Below, piece by piece: positions 45,765-58,072 of a stretch of 64,000 nucleotides of DNA; position 1 is the first letter of the stretch, and every line of letters begins with the position of its first letter. Made by a program: the position numbers and the translations under genes. The stretch spans positions 15,625,501 through 15,689,500 of the forward strand of contig CANTUQ010000058.1 of NCBI GenBank assembly GCA_947683425.1. Reading direction: 5' to 3'. Below the pieces are notes generated by a model. The model was not told the DNA's origin and searched no databases. It was given only the letters and a program-made list of their open reading frames with translations. This DNA comes from Excoecaria cochinchinensis. Lineage: Eukaryota; Streptophyta; Magnoliopsida; Malpighiales; Euphorbiaceae.

Positions 45765-48463
45765 TGTAAATACTGGGTCCCGAGGCAGCTTAGATCAGGG
45801 TTACTCAATGATGATTAGATGCCCATTCGCAGGCAAAAATATTGGAAGTGATGATTTTCTGCTGAAAATTTGCTTCCTAAAGAATAAAAAATAAAAAAAA
45901 ATAAAAAATATATATTTTAAAAATAAAAAAATGAGTTTAAAAGTATTAATTTTAGGTAAAAAAGTTTCAATTTAAAATTTAAAAAGAAAAATTCGGACCA
46001 TTGCGGCAGTCGCGGCGCGCTGGGGGCGAGTGCCCCCAGAGATGCGCGAGCGTCCGCTGAGTGCTGCGTGTGCTCCCGCGGAGTGCTGCGCGCGCGTCCG
46101 CTGAGCGCTGTACATGCTCCCGCGTAGCTTGCTGCGCAGCAGCTCGCCCGTTCTTGCCCCCTTGAGCCCAGATTTCGCCGATTCCGCCGTTTTTCGCCCC
46201 AAAACGAGTTTTTCACCCAAATTAAGGTTTTTGAGTCTAAATTAAATTCTAAATCATTTTTTTAGATAATTAATAAATGAAAGCTGATTTTATCATTAAA
46301 AAATGCAGGAAATTGAATTAAAATCAAATTTCTTCTCCTAATAAAATTAGAGTTTTATTTTTCCATCATATAAATAGTTTGAGATGAAAAAAAAAACAAA
46401 AAAAGGGGGAGCCTCCATTTTTTTTGACATCAGATTTTTTGAGAGCTTTTTCTTTTCTTCTTCTTTGATTTTTCTTGAAAAAAAAATTCAGACTTCTATT
46501 TTTTCATTAACAAAGATTAGTTTAGATTGGAAATTCAAGTTTCAATTCTTAATCATTCTAATTAATTTCTTTGTTTTTTCATAAACAAAAGGAATTAATT
46601 TTCACTTTCAAATCACTTTTTAATCTTTTAAGCATCCAAATTAATTTTTTTGTTTTCTCCATAAACAAAAGGAATTAATTTCATTGCTAAATCATTTGTT
46701 TGAGGAATTTTCCAAGAAGATCATTATTATTTCATCGAATCCAAATCTGAGGGTAAATTTTCTGGGTTCCGAACTAATTATTTATTTATCTTATTCTATT
46801 ATTTTTTTTATTATTTTATTCATCTAAATATTGTTTTATTGATTTTATTTCTAACATGTAAACAATTAATTTCTTTTGTCATGATTTCATATTCTTAACA
46901 TATAATTAATTTATTTCGCCATGATTTCTTATTTTTAACATGTAATTAATTTGTTTTGCTTCGTTTTCTTATTATTCTTAACATGTATTATTTTAACATG
47001 TAATTATTTAATATGTTTTATTTTGATTGATATTTTTTTACCATATAAATATTTATGTTCATTGTGATAAAATGTAAATAATCAATTAAACATGCCAATC
47101 TTGCATTTTTAATTTAATAATCCTAGTTTGTCAACTAAATCAAATTGTTAATCAATTGTTGTTATTTTTTCCTTTTTGTTTGCATGATGGCCACATGAAC
47201 AGTGGCCATCCTTTTTCACTTTTCTTTTGATGTTCATGCATTGGTCACATCGGGCCACTTCATTTTGTTTACATGCCTTTCATTCTTGACTTTATGGTTG
47301 ATTAGTCTAATTAATATATTTGTTAGTTTGTTCATTTAATTTAATTTTGTCCATTATTTTATTTTGTTCATTTCATTCAATTTAATCTGATATATTATCT
47401 GATTTTATTTTATACATCTCACTTAATTTGGTTTGTGTATATATTTTATTTTATTTTATTTATTTTACTTGATTTAATTACTAACCATAATTTTCATTTT
47501 CTTTTTTTTGGTTGCAATACCTTGTCTTTTTTTTGAGTGCTATCTATGGGCGAGTTGGAGGATCGATGATTAAAAGTTTTCAAAGTTTGGTTTGCATTTT
47601 TTTTAATTGTTGTATTTTTCCTATTTTATCATTTTGTATGTTGCATGTAAAATGTATTTTGGATCCGTTTTTATTATGAAAATTCATGTTTTTCCACAAT
47701 AATTAAAATCGAGATTTTTCTAATAAAATGGATCAATGTCCTATTTTTAACCAATAAAATCTTACTTTCAAATGGATAATTAATTTTCATAAAATGGGAT
47801 CACTCATCCCGGTTTACTCAATCAATGCCCAAAAATAATTCTCCAATTTTTTTAAGTTAATAAAAAGGAACTAATGTTCCTAAAGATCCAATAAATATCC
47901 CGATTTATGTATGATGTGTTTTATTTTGTGATGCAGTTATTTGTTTATTCATTTTGGGCCATTGTAATTAATTTTTGGGGCAAATTTATCCTTTTATTTT
48001 ATTTATGTTTTCTTTATTTTGGGGGATTGTTCTGTCTAAGATTTTCTTATAATTTATTTATTGCTTTATTTAATACTTTCTTTATCGCTTTCCTATGTAA
48101 TTGAAATGCGCTTTAAATTTATTACATGATCGTGTGAGATGAGAGATGAAATTTCGTTTTGTTAAAAACTTATTTATAAACTTAACTTAAGGCATGAATA
48201 AAAGTGAAGTTCTGAACACCTTCTCTGGTTGAAGACCCTCGAGGTTAGATGACCTTTTCCAATTTCTTGTAAATTGGGTGGCGACTGCAAAATGCCTCAA
48301 AGGTGCCTAAAGGTTTCATGGGATTAGATGAACCTCCCAATGTTCTATTGGGTAGGGGATTCCAAAATGTCTCGTGTAACCCAAGATCAAAAAGATACGA
48401 ACCAATCCCTCGAATCCTAAAAGCGGGTTCAATAAGGGCCTTGCTGGTTCAGCGCGCGTCACA
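45765..48463 (+). mobile_element. Solo LTR of a long-LTR Ty3/gypsy element (copy 2)
   Basis: Starts TGTAAATACTGGGTCC and ends CAGCGCGCGTCACA, with a perfect 5-bp duplication ATACC (45760-45764 and 48464-48468). 2699 bp. Related to the copy at 38154-40643: same ends, same CCAATGTTCTATTGGGT block and the same repeated 'AATGTCC..CCAATAAA' motif near the 3' part, but clearly diverged. GC-rich block at 45990-46200. No coding domain. Confidence 0.78.
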
Positions 48464-48468
48464 ATACC

Positions 48469-49229
48469 TCTTTCAGCTTTTTTCTTTTTCTTTGATAATA
48501 CATTTATTCCCAATTTGTGTCCTTCCAGGAGATCAACTAGTTCTCAAACTTGGTTTGATCTCATGGATGCAATTTTTCCTTCCATTGCTTTATTCTATTT
48601 TTCCTTAGATGGGCATGAAAAAACCTTTTGAATATTTTTATGCTCTTTCTTATCTTGTGGGGTAACTAAAAGGGGTTTGTTCAAGCTTTCGATTTTAAAT
48701 CATCGTCATAAAACACTTATCCTTTCAGATTTTTGCAATTCTGAATCTTGATATATATTCATCGTGATTCATAATGCTCCCACTGTGATCATGTTCCATA
48801 CTCCCACTGGGATCATGTTCCATCCTCCCACTGGAGTTAGGAATATCATATTCTTTCCTCCCACCGGAGTCAAGAATGCTCCCACTCGAATCAGGTCTCG
48901 AACATCCGGATCATTTGGAGGATGAGGGTCTTAACCTTCTTCCTCTAAATCCCTCCCACTCGGATGGAGTGATCCTGATGGTTCCTCTTCCTAAGATTAA
49001 TATAAAGTGAAATCTCAATTCACTTTGCCCAACTTTGAAAATTTATTCTCTTAAAAATATGACGTCTAGTGATCCAAATTATGTCATTATGCATTCTCTT
49101 GCTTATCCATGAAAATGTATCATTTTGATACTTCAGAATATCTCACATAGATACTCTTTTTACCTTTTGGTCTCAATTTTACCAAATTGAGATATCATGG
49201 ACATAAACATTATAACCCAAAGGTTGTAA
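48469..49229 (-). pseudogene. RT N-terminal and linker remnant of copy D
   Basis: Minus-strand sequence matches 33530-34250 of copy B, with repeated CTCCCACTGG words that are the inverse of the CCAGTGGGAG linker also seen in copy A at 3770-3850. No long frame survives. Confidence 0.65.
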
Positions 49230-50244
49230 ATGGCTTAGGTCAGCTTGTCAACCAGTCAGCAACTCATAAGTTGTGAAAGTGACAGATTTAGAGGGCATAC
49301 AGTTCAGAATATATGTGGCAGTCAATAAAACATCTCCCCAATAGGAGATAGGCAAATTTGCCTATGCTATCATATATTTAACCATATATAGGAGAGTGTT
49401 ATTTCTCCTTTTCTCAACACCATTTTGTTAGAAATTTTTAGAAATGAACAACTGATGTTCAATCCTTTTTCATCACATGAAACTTTAAATTTATCTATCA
49501 GATATCACCGACCTCTGTCAGTTCTTAAAGTTTTAATCTTTTTTTTATTATTTAATTGATTCTCAACTAAACTTATAAAAGTCTTGAAGCAACATAATGC
49601 TTCTGACTTGTGAGAAATCAAATAGACATGACCATATCTAGTACAGTCATATATAAATGTGATAAAATTTTAGGCCCCATGCCTTACCCTCATATTCATT
49701 TGACCACATTCATCAGAATGGACTAACTGCAATAAAAATTTGGCTTTAGTTCCTTATTCGAATGATTTTCTAACTAGTTTTCTTTTTAGGCAATACTTTC
49801 ATGTAGGTAATTCAACCTTATTTAAATTGCCTACTAAACCTTCTTTGACTAATCGACTCATTTGATTTTGTCCAATATGGTTTATTGTAGCATGCCATAA
49901 TTTCACATTATTCTCATAACAATGTGAAAAATAATAAATTAAAGAAAAATAGTCACGGTCCACATCCATAATCAGAACCATAATAGAAATCATTCAAGCA
50001 TAAGCATATACTGTCATCCTTAAAATATAAATTGAAAAAAAATTTCAATAAAGCAAGAATAGAACCTAAATTTCATAATAAAGACATCCCGATCCCTTGT
50101 TATATGGTCCATTGGTTGTGAATTTATCACCCACAAAGGATGAAATTCAGAACTGGATACATAAATTTCACTCACTTTTGAGTCAAATATTGTATCTTTT
50201 TGGACATAATGCAGTCTCTTACATAGTGTCCTTTCTATATGCAA
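49230..50244 (-). pseudogene. Integrase and protease remnants of copy D
   Basis: The integrase region is about 49720-49240 by match to copy B but is broken by stops and indels. Gag-pre-integrase is at 49993-49799 (LWHATINHIGQNQMSRLV). The protease-like stretch at 50244-50040 has LWVINSQPMDHITRDRD, with Asn in place of the catalytic Asp, as in copy A. Confidence 0.8.
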
Positions 50245-51000
50245 TTAAAATATTCCACTTTTGAAACGTTTACCTCCTTTTTGCCTTTGGACCTTTAGCG
50301 ATTCCGTTTTTCCTTTTGCTTTTCAGGTTCTTGAGCCTTTTCCTTATCCCTATTGTTGAAGCTTCTTTTGTTGTTCTAGTTAGAACTCATTCTATTAGAA
50401 CAAGATTGTGCCACATGCACTATGGCATTGACCTTAATCAGTGCCAGACGGTCCCTTTTAAGCTCCAAATGACAAGCGACATCCTCAAATGTCTTTATGC
50501 TTATCCATGTGAGTTAGTTGCATCTTCACATGCTACCAACTCTTGGATAAGGAATTGATAACAGTTTGCACCTACTGCTCGTTAGTCAACTTATGACTAA
50601 GTTCACTAATCTTACTTATTCTTTTCCATCTCTCTTAGATGTTTTCGCATCGAATAATCAGACTTTTTCCGATACGTATCAAATTTAATCGTCAATGATT
50701 GGAGCTTATTCAGAGTCATATCTCTGAACTTCTCCTGCAAAGCGATCCACAGATCTATTACATTTTGATACTTGCGGAATTGCTTAGTGATGTGATGCGA
50801 CATTGGCATCTCGGTCCCTCTTATGCTGAGCTATAGTGCCATCCTCAAGTTCAGTCATAACCGAACTTGAGGATTTAAAAGCCTCTTGCTCTTCCATCAC
50901 ATACTGGATCTTTGTATTCCAGATTTTATAATTAGCACCATTTAGCTTTATATCTTTGGTAAGGGTGACAATTGACTTGGAAGCAGCATCAATTAAGATC
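50245..51000 (-). pseudogene. gag remnant of copy D
   Basis: Lys-rich and zinc-knuckle region near 50380-50245, then FRKYQNVIDLWIALQEKF and FDTYRKKSDYSMRKHLREM (50809-50612), a recognisable piece of the UBN2-like gag. The N-terminus is near 50990. Stops throughout. Confidence 0.75.
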
Positions 51001-52219
51001 CTCTGATCTCAAATGGAACAATATTGCACATATTTAAGGAAGATAAGGCAACACATGCAATTTATTATACACCTGAAATAATAACCAGTAAAATTTTCTA
51101 TTAGGCTCAAATTCGAAAAGGTTACTTATAGTATCCAATTACCCTCTAAGTCCTAATTTCCAACCTTATAGGTTAAAATTTCATGCATAATAAATCTGAA
51201 TTATTGGATTATCAAGTTCTCAAACTTATGAGAAAAATTTTATTGGTTTCTTTTTATTAAGTCTTTACTTAATAAACATACAAATACTTTACTCATAAAA
51301 TATTGTAAGGCAATTAACAATTAAAATAAACTCATTTATTATAAAGTTAAATGCCATCATGATAAGTAAATAAACGCATTTATTTAACCAATAAATAAAA
51401 TTCAATAATTTTAAAATAAGACACTCATATCAAATATTAATAGGAAACATAAATCCTATTTTAACAAAAATAAACGCCAACTCATATTGACACTTATGGC
51501 AACTATTATAGAAGTCCAGATTTCATAAAATCTTTTTAGCTATTAGGATTATTTCTTTGATCGATTTTATCAATTCATCAAGCAACTCATAAGTCAATTG
51601 ATGAAACCATGGACGATGCACGCTCCGTCCATTTCTCAATACCATCACAGATTTTAGTGTTGTTTCTCAACACTTTCCCTTTTGGCAACTCTGACCAAAA
51701 TTTTATTTTCATACTCAGACCACCAATCCAAATGCACTCTTGCATTTGTTCTCACACATGTACTTTATGATGCATTATTGCATCAATATTATCAGCTCAA
51801 ATCTTTCTTTGTATTCTCATGTTGCTTATTGATTGCACTTTTGCATTTCTCAAAGCAACCTATGTGTAATTTAAGGAAGAACGGGTGTCCTTATTTAATA
51901 TTTCTATAACATATTTACAGAAAAATTTATACACTCACGTATAAATGCACATGATTGAAACGCATTTCAATCAATAAATAAGGACAGAACCTCAAAATTT
52001 TTTCAAAATATCTTTAAAAATAATCGAATGCAGAAAACACTTTTTCTACAATTTTTAATATTTTATTTTGAAATTAAACACATTTAAATATCAAATAAAT
52101 ACACAATTTATTTTCTGGTCATTGAAAAATTTTTAAAAATTGACCAAAAAATCAGAAATAATTTGAAAAATCAATTTGTAAAAAATTGGAGCCGATTTGG
52201 TGGTCAGAAAATACCGCAC
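51001..52219 (-). other. AT-rich leader of copy D
   Basis: Non-coding; colinear with 36061-37239 of copy B. Confidence 0.5.
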
Positions 52220-52780
52220 GCACCATCACGCGTCGATAAAGGGGAGGATGACGCACTCACGTGCTGCTTCCCACTCGACCAGACACGTGTAAACACCACA
52301 GCGTGCCACGTGTTCAATTCCTACTGATCCACTTGGTGCCCATGTGGCACCCTGGTACACGTCACCGCCATATGGCATGACACGCGTCATCCACGTGGCG
52401 AGGTGTTATTGGACCACGTATCACACATGACATGTCAGCATTGCCACGTGGTAGTCCTCGGCCTGACATGTGGCAACCTCTGATAGGGCCACGTGGCGCC
52501 CGTACCACGTGTGATCTATGTGGCATAACCGCAGTCCGCTACGTGGCTCACTATTGGGCCACGTCACCCTACGATTGGGACACATGTCACCCTTTAGTTT
52601 GTCCATGTGTCCACCCCATCGTTTGCCACATGGCATGGCCTCCACCGTCCACGTGGCGATTAGCCATTGGGTCACGTGTCAGCGTGACGCATCACTGCTG
52701 ACACGTGGCGCAGCGCGTGTGAGCCACCGCCCACGTGCACGCGCTATGCGTATGGTGGCACGTGCAAGCCACCCGCCACC
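52220..52780 (-). repeat. CACGTG-rich leader block of copy D
   Basis: Same arrangement as in copy B, with CCACGTGGCA and ACACGTGTC words at about 20-30 base spacing; several palindromes are mutated (CACATGG, CATATGG), so copy D has lost some sites. Confidence 0.8.
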
Positions 52781-53076
52781 TTCCCGGCTGATCTGGGTCT
52801 CCGAATTTCGGCCGGCCGGGGGTTTTTAGGGTCTGTGAATCCAATGGTAAGGTTAAAAGTAAAATTCCAATTTCTAAACTAGCGTTTTGAATATCCAAAT
52901 TTATTTCCTCGGGTTCGGTGTACACATACACGAAATCGAGACAAAATATACATGCATATATATTTTTCACACAAAAATTAAATTTTTGTTGTGTTCATTG
53001 CATCGCAGATCTAATAATTTTGCACATAAAATTTTAGATCTATTTAGCCACATGCCAGGACGCAAAAACAACGACA

Positions 53077-53088
53077 GCTCTAATACCA
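53077..53088 (-). other. Primer binding site of copy D (one change)
   Basis: The minus strand reads TGGTATTAGAGC, the tRNA-Met type site with C to T at position 7, directly next to the LTR end at 53090. Confidence 0.88.
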
Positions 53089-53089
53089 A

Positions 53090-53529
53090 TGATGGATTTG
53101 GAAAATTATAACATATATAATTTATACGGAGGTAACATTAAATAATGGTACCTACCTCTTGTAGTGCAAAAACTTGTTGCGAAAGCGTCTATAAGGATCC
53201 CCATTTATTTTTGGTCACTGGCCTGACTTTTACCCACATGCGGAATAATAGCAGCTATTCAACAATCTAAAAGCTCCTTAAAGATTAAGACAAAAAAACA
53301 AGCGTGAGTGGGAACGAGCAGTCTTGCGGCATATACGTTTTCTCGTTATTAAATAATGAGGATTTCAGCTCTATTTATAGAGATCTTAAAAGCTAGAGAC
53401 CTAACTCTAGTTTAACTCAGACTCTTTCTGAAATAGAATTTGATAATTTTAATCAGATTAAATAACTCAATTTAATCTGGATTGAAACTCAATCCATTAT
53501 AGAGTCATGGGCGTATCCCAACTCTATCA
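53090..53529 (-). repeat. 5' LTR of copy D
   Basis: 440 bp, TGATGGATTTGG to CAACTCTATCA. Target duplication TTTAT follows at 53530-53534. TATA inverse TATTTATA near 53372. Confidence 0.9.
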
Positions 53530-53710
53530 TTTATTACTTTCAAAATTGTGACTTAATTTTAATTGGTTGCATAACATTGAAAATAGAATATTAATATTGT
53601 ATTGAAAATTGAAAAAAAAAATTAATGTTATATTAAAAGTTTAAAAATGACATATAAAATGAAATATGAAATTCACTTAAGAACGATAAGTATTCCGAAA
53701 CGGAGGGAAT

Positions 53711-54396
53711 ATAATATATCTAAAATATCTTTTATATTCTTAAATTATTTTTTATTATACTTTTAGAATTAAAGGTTTAGCATTTTAGGGCCACTAAAAA
53801 AATTATTTAGTGACGGCCAACACTGTCACTAAAAGTAAAAGCTTACATTTATGTAAAATGTTTGGTGACTGGACAACAAAGGTGTCGAGTCCGAGTCAGT
53901 TGCTAAATGTTAGCAATTACTTTTGTTGTGTTAACAATTAGTGACAGCCAAATTAAAGCGATGGGCTAAATTTTGTTTACAACTCAAGCTTCTCATATTA
54001 GCAATGGAAATTGAAAATTGTGTCTAGATTTTATATGTAGCTAAATTCTAATAGCACATATGTTTTTAGCTTGGTTAAGTATAAAATAGTAGTGTTGTGC
54101 ATTGGCCGGGTTAAAATCAAACTCAAAATGATCGGAACAACCTAAAATTAGGCATATATTTACTTGACCCTACCCTAATAAGAAGTCGAGCTCCGACCCT
54201 AACAATATGATATTTTCGTGGCCTAACCTTAATTAGTAACCCTATCAACCCAAATTTTTATTTTTTTTAAATTCATTTATTTTTTTTCTTTTTCTAATTT
54301 ACCACAATTTCCATTTCTTCTTCTTCTAAAGCACAGTCACTTCTTCAAACAACTCTCCACAAAGCAATCATTTTTTGTTTCTCAAATTCACATCCG
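53711..54396. other. Intergenic DNA, no gene
   Basis: AT-rich. One inverse motif pair TTAGTGACGG / CTGTCACTAA at about 53797-53837 resembles CACTA subterminal words and may be a relic. Otherwise nothing recognised. Confidence 0.45.
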
Positions 54397-54405
54397 CATA
54401 AACAA

Positions 54406-54922
54406 GGGTTGATTTCACTAACGGTCACTCAACTTATCACTTATCGCGCAAAAGTAACCGACTTTTTTTTTTCTTAAATGTCACTGAACTTTTAACATTT
54501 TTGCAAAAAAGTCATGTTAACCGGAATTCGGTGAGAACTATCGCCGGATTGATGACATGGCATGCCATATCAGAAATTACATGTCGTTTAACAATATTTT
54601 CAACAAATGCTACATCTAAATCAATTTCACTTACGATCACTAAACTTATCATTTATTATGTAAAAATAACCAATTTTATTTTTTTTCAACTTAAATGTTA
54701 CTGAACTTCTAACATTTTTGCAAAAAAGTCATATATTTACTATTCGTTGCCACGTGTCATATGCCATGTCATCAATCCGACAAGTGTTCTCGCCGGGTTC
54801 CGGTCAACATGACTTTTTTGAAAAAATGTTAGAAGTTCAGTGACATTTAAGATAGAAAAAAAAAAGTCGGTTACTTTTGTGCGATAAGTGATAAGTTGAG
54901 TAACTATGAGTGAAATTAACCC
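54406..54922. mobile_element. MULE-type MITE with long inverted ends
   Basis: 517 bp. Left end GGGTTGATTTCACT, right end inverse GGGTTAATTTCACT; arms of about 160-180 bases match closely. Perfect 9-bp duplication CATAAACAA at 54397-54405 and 54923-54931. A third copy of the terminal sequence lies inside in direct orientation (about 54607-54735). No coding capacity. Confidence 0.92.
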
Positions 54923-54931
54923 CATAAACAA

Positions 54932-55635
54932 TAAAACATTGATTAATCACAAAGATATGAAAAATATAAAAAGAAAGTGATTGTAGAGATGGATTAAATA
55001 CAAAAAAAAAATTCACGTTCTAAAATTTTTAAAAAATCAACTTGAACATGAGTACTAAACAAACAATTGATTTAAAAAAATTAAGAAACTAAATCAATTC
55101 AAACCAGTATATGTATGTTAAGGATGAGTTGCAGTCAAAGGCAACGGGCGACGGCGAATAGACACGGAAAACATTGACAACGAATGGAGACTGTAAACGG
55201 TGACGGTAAACGGCAAATGGCAATGACAGTGGCGATTTGGAGGAGAAGTTAGGGATTGTGTTTTGATTTTTGAAATAGAGAAAGTGTGAAGATAGATAGA
55301 TTTTATTTTTGAGAAAGAGGGATAGGCATTTTAGATTTGCGATTTTGTGTACAAAGAAACCCTAAGGGGTAACTAAAAGGAATTGAAAAATTGAAGTGTG
55401 AAAAAAAAAATTAAAGCTTCCACCAATATTCAAACTCAGGTTAGAGGGCTTGAAGAAATGTCTCAACCAATTTACCAAACGATTAATAATGACATAATAA
55501 TGCATGTAATATTATATACATCGGTCGGGTTGGGTTTTCAAGGTTTTCACTCGGGTTTTCACCGAATATGTGGCTCAATCCGATTTGAAATATCTAAATA
55601 ATTCAATTTAAAATCAAATTTTGAGTCAGTTTGAA
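54932..55635. other. Intergenic DNA, no gene
   Basis: Contains an ACGGYGAATRG/AACGGCAAATGG-like simple repeat at 55150-55240 and GGTCGGGTTGGGTTTTC at about 55520. No gene or complete element recognised. Confidence 0.45.
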
Positions 55636-55659
55636 CACTACAAGAAAATTCAAAATTAG

Positions 55660-56160
55660 CGACAAAATTTTAACGACGGAGTGCATACCATCACTATTTA
55701 GCGACGGAATACAATAGCGACGGAATTTAATTTACGTCACTATTTGGCGACGGAATTTAATTTTCGTCACTATTTGGCGATGGAATTTATTTTTCGTTGC
55801 TATATAGCGACGGTTATTATAATCAGTCGCTAAAAATGGCGCCAAAAATTCCTTTCACAATTACTGATCGAAATTAGCGACGTTTTAAATAATCCGTCGC
55901 TAAATATAGAGACGGATTATTTATTCCATTGGTAAAAAAATATAAAAATTATTTAATTTAATTTAGTGACGGAATAAATTTCCGTCGCTAAAGATGGCGA
56001 CGAAAATGTAATGCCGTCGCTACTTATAAATCCGTCGCGAAAAAAAAAATTAATTTCTTTTTTTTTTTAAATTTAGCGACGGAATTTTGTATCCCGTCGT
56101 TAAAAAAAGGTTTTTTTTTTTTTTTAATTTAACGACGGAATTAAATATCCGTCGCTAAAA
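55660..56160. repeat. GACGG subterminal repeats of the CACTA element
   Basis: Roughly twenty copies of TAGCGACGG or its inverse CCGTCGCTA in 500 bases, many in head-to-head pairs. In En/Spm elements such arrays bind the TNPA-type transposase. Confidence 0.88.
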
Positions 56161-56165
56161 TTTTC

Positions 56166-56173
56166 CTATATAT
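56166..56173 (+). promoter_or_regulatory. TATA box of the CACTA transcript
   Basis: TATATATA between the GACGG array and a CT-rich leader (TTTTCTCTCTCCTCC), the normal place for the Spm promoter. Confidence 0.6.
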
Positions 56174-56189
56174 ACATCATTTTCTCTCT

Positions 56190-56520
56190 CCTCCCCCTCT
56201 CTCCTCTCTCTCCTTCCTCTCCCCTCCCTCTCGTTTCCCCCTTCTCTACCCCGCTACCCACCGCCGCCGCACCTCTGGCCTGCCTCCACCAGCCCAGATC
56301 CGACCATCTCCCTCCCCTCCGGCGCCGATCCGGACCCCCTCACCCCCCGCCGGCCTCCTCCTCCCTCCCCTCCCTCTCCTCTTCCTTTTCCCGGTTCTCT
56401 TTTCCCCCATCCGCGTGTGGCCTTCTTTCTTCCCGCGTGGGCTATTGTTGCTCCGGCGTGGTGGACGGCCATCCAGCTCAGGCGAGTCCAGTGCCTTCCC
56501 TCCTCCTCCGCCGGCGTCAG
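56190..56520 (+). other. Leader exon of the CACTA transcript
   Basis: C/T- and GC-rich sequence ending GGCGTCAG|GTAAGCAATG, a good splice donor at 56521. No clear coding frame. An AT-rich intron-like region full of ATT repeats follows. Confidence 0.5.
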
Positions 56521-56559
56521 GTAAGCAATGGGTGTTTTTTTTTTTAATTTATTAATTAA

Positions 56560-56565
56560 TTAGTA

Positions 56566-56613
<48 letters not shown>

Positions 56614-56740
56614 TATTTATGTTAATTAAACATAAATATTTTTAATTAATAATTAATATTGTTAATTATTATTATTATTAATATTTATTTATTTATGTTA
56701 ATTAAACATAAATATTGTTAATTAATAATTAATATTGTTA

Positions 56741-56773
<33 letters not shown>

Positions 56774-57160
56774 TATTTATTTATGTTAATTAATATTATT
56801 ATTTAAAATGTTAATATTGTTAAATAAAAATCTGAATTACTTATTAGTGTTATTTTTGTTAGAATTATTATTATTTATTTATGTTAATTAAACATTTCAT
56901 TATTGTTAAATAATACTATGAATTTTTTTTGTAAAATATATTATTATTAGTGTTATTAGTATTAGTTAGATTATTGTTAAATAATGAGATGGCAAATTTA
57001 TTATTGTTAGTATTATTAGAAAATAATAATAATAATAATAATAATAATAATTAATAATAACAATATTAAATTTTACTTATTTTAATTTAATAACAATTAC
57101 ATATTGAATAATAATAATATGAAGAATACTAATAATAAAATTAATAATAACATTTAAATT
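56560..57160. repeat. (ATT)n and related AT-rich repeats
   Basis: Long interrupted ATT/AAT trinucleotide runs, including two near-identical blocks with TATTTATTTATGTTAATTAA. Similar runs recur at 57898-58110. Confidence 0.9.
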
Positions 57161-58040
57161 AATAAACTCATAATAATCTATGATGCTTTAATTTGTTGAC
57201 AAAAAGAAGGTTCGATCCTAATAAATAAAGTTTAGATGCTAGCAATGATTAATTAATGTCCAATTAATGAATTAATTACTATGTTGAATGTAATACTGTT
57301 AATTATAGAAACACGGGGAATCCATTAACTACCACATTTAGCAATTAGTGGACTCAATAATCAACTAAGAACGACATCAATTTCATATAATTGAAGTGTG
57401 TGTATGTCAATATTTGAATAAGAAATATATATTGTATTAAAGTCTTCTAAGATAGTAGTATAGAAGTCCACTGTATTCTGGTGTATAATATATCAATAAA
57501 TAAACAATAGATACATATAATTTTAAGATTCCATTTAATTATTTTATTATTATTTATGACATATACCATTTGAAATGAAATTATATATATATATAAATCC
57601 AGCTTACTTCAAAAGTTAGCAACTTGGTTCAAGCAATTAATGTTTCGATGAGAAGAAGAGAAACGGTTTACATGAAAGATAACTTATTAAACTAGTAACA
57701 TATCAAATTGCAGCATTAATTATCAGTTTTCCGTCCATGGAAATTAATTGTAACAAGAACGGGAACAATTTGGCCAAAAGATAACATATTTTTATACAAA
57801 CACAAATTGATCAAAAGACAACTTTTGAACTAACTTAAGAACCTGAAATCAAATCACACAAAAACTATAGAAATTCTGAGCCACTACACTGATATCTATT
57901 ATTATTATTATTATTATTATTTATGAATTTTATGAATTATGAGTTTATTAATTTTATTAATAGTATTCTTCATATTATTATTATTCAATATGTTATTATT
58001 ATTAAATTAAAATCAGTAAAATTTAGTATTGTTTTTATTA

Positions 58041-58072
<32 letters not shown>

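Larger units (their letters stand above)
29008..53529 (-). mobile_element. Ty1/copia retrotransposon copy D (outer element of the nest)
   Basis: Outer boundaries TGATGGATTTG (29008) and CAACTCTATCA (53529), with target duplication TTTAT at 29003-29007 and 53530-53534. It is read on the minus strand: 5' LTR 53090-53529, primer site, CACGTG-rich leader, gag, protease, integrase, RT, RNase H, 3' LTR 41116-41034 plus 29361-29008. It contains copy B in its 3' LTR, a hAT at 41751-43977 and a solo LTR at 45765-48463. With these removed it is about 7.9 kb. All genes carry stops. Confidence 0.9.
28891..53710. mobile_element. Possible Stowaway-like MITE split by the copia nest
   Basis: The left flank of the copia nest starts CCACTCTTTTATAATATCTG and the right flank ends GGAATACTT/CCGTTTCG in inverse (CGAAACGGAGGGAAT at about 53696-53710), the CTCCCTCCGTTTC type of end found on many plant Mariner/Stowaway MITEs. 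The left end lacks a clear CTCCCTCC. Only the flanks (28891-29007 and 53535-53710) belong to it; everything between is copy D. Confidence 0.35.
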
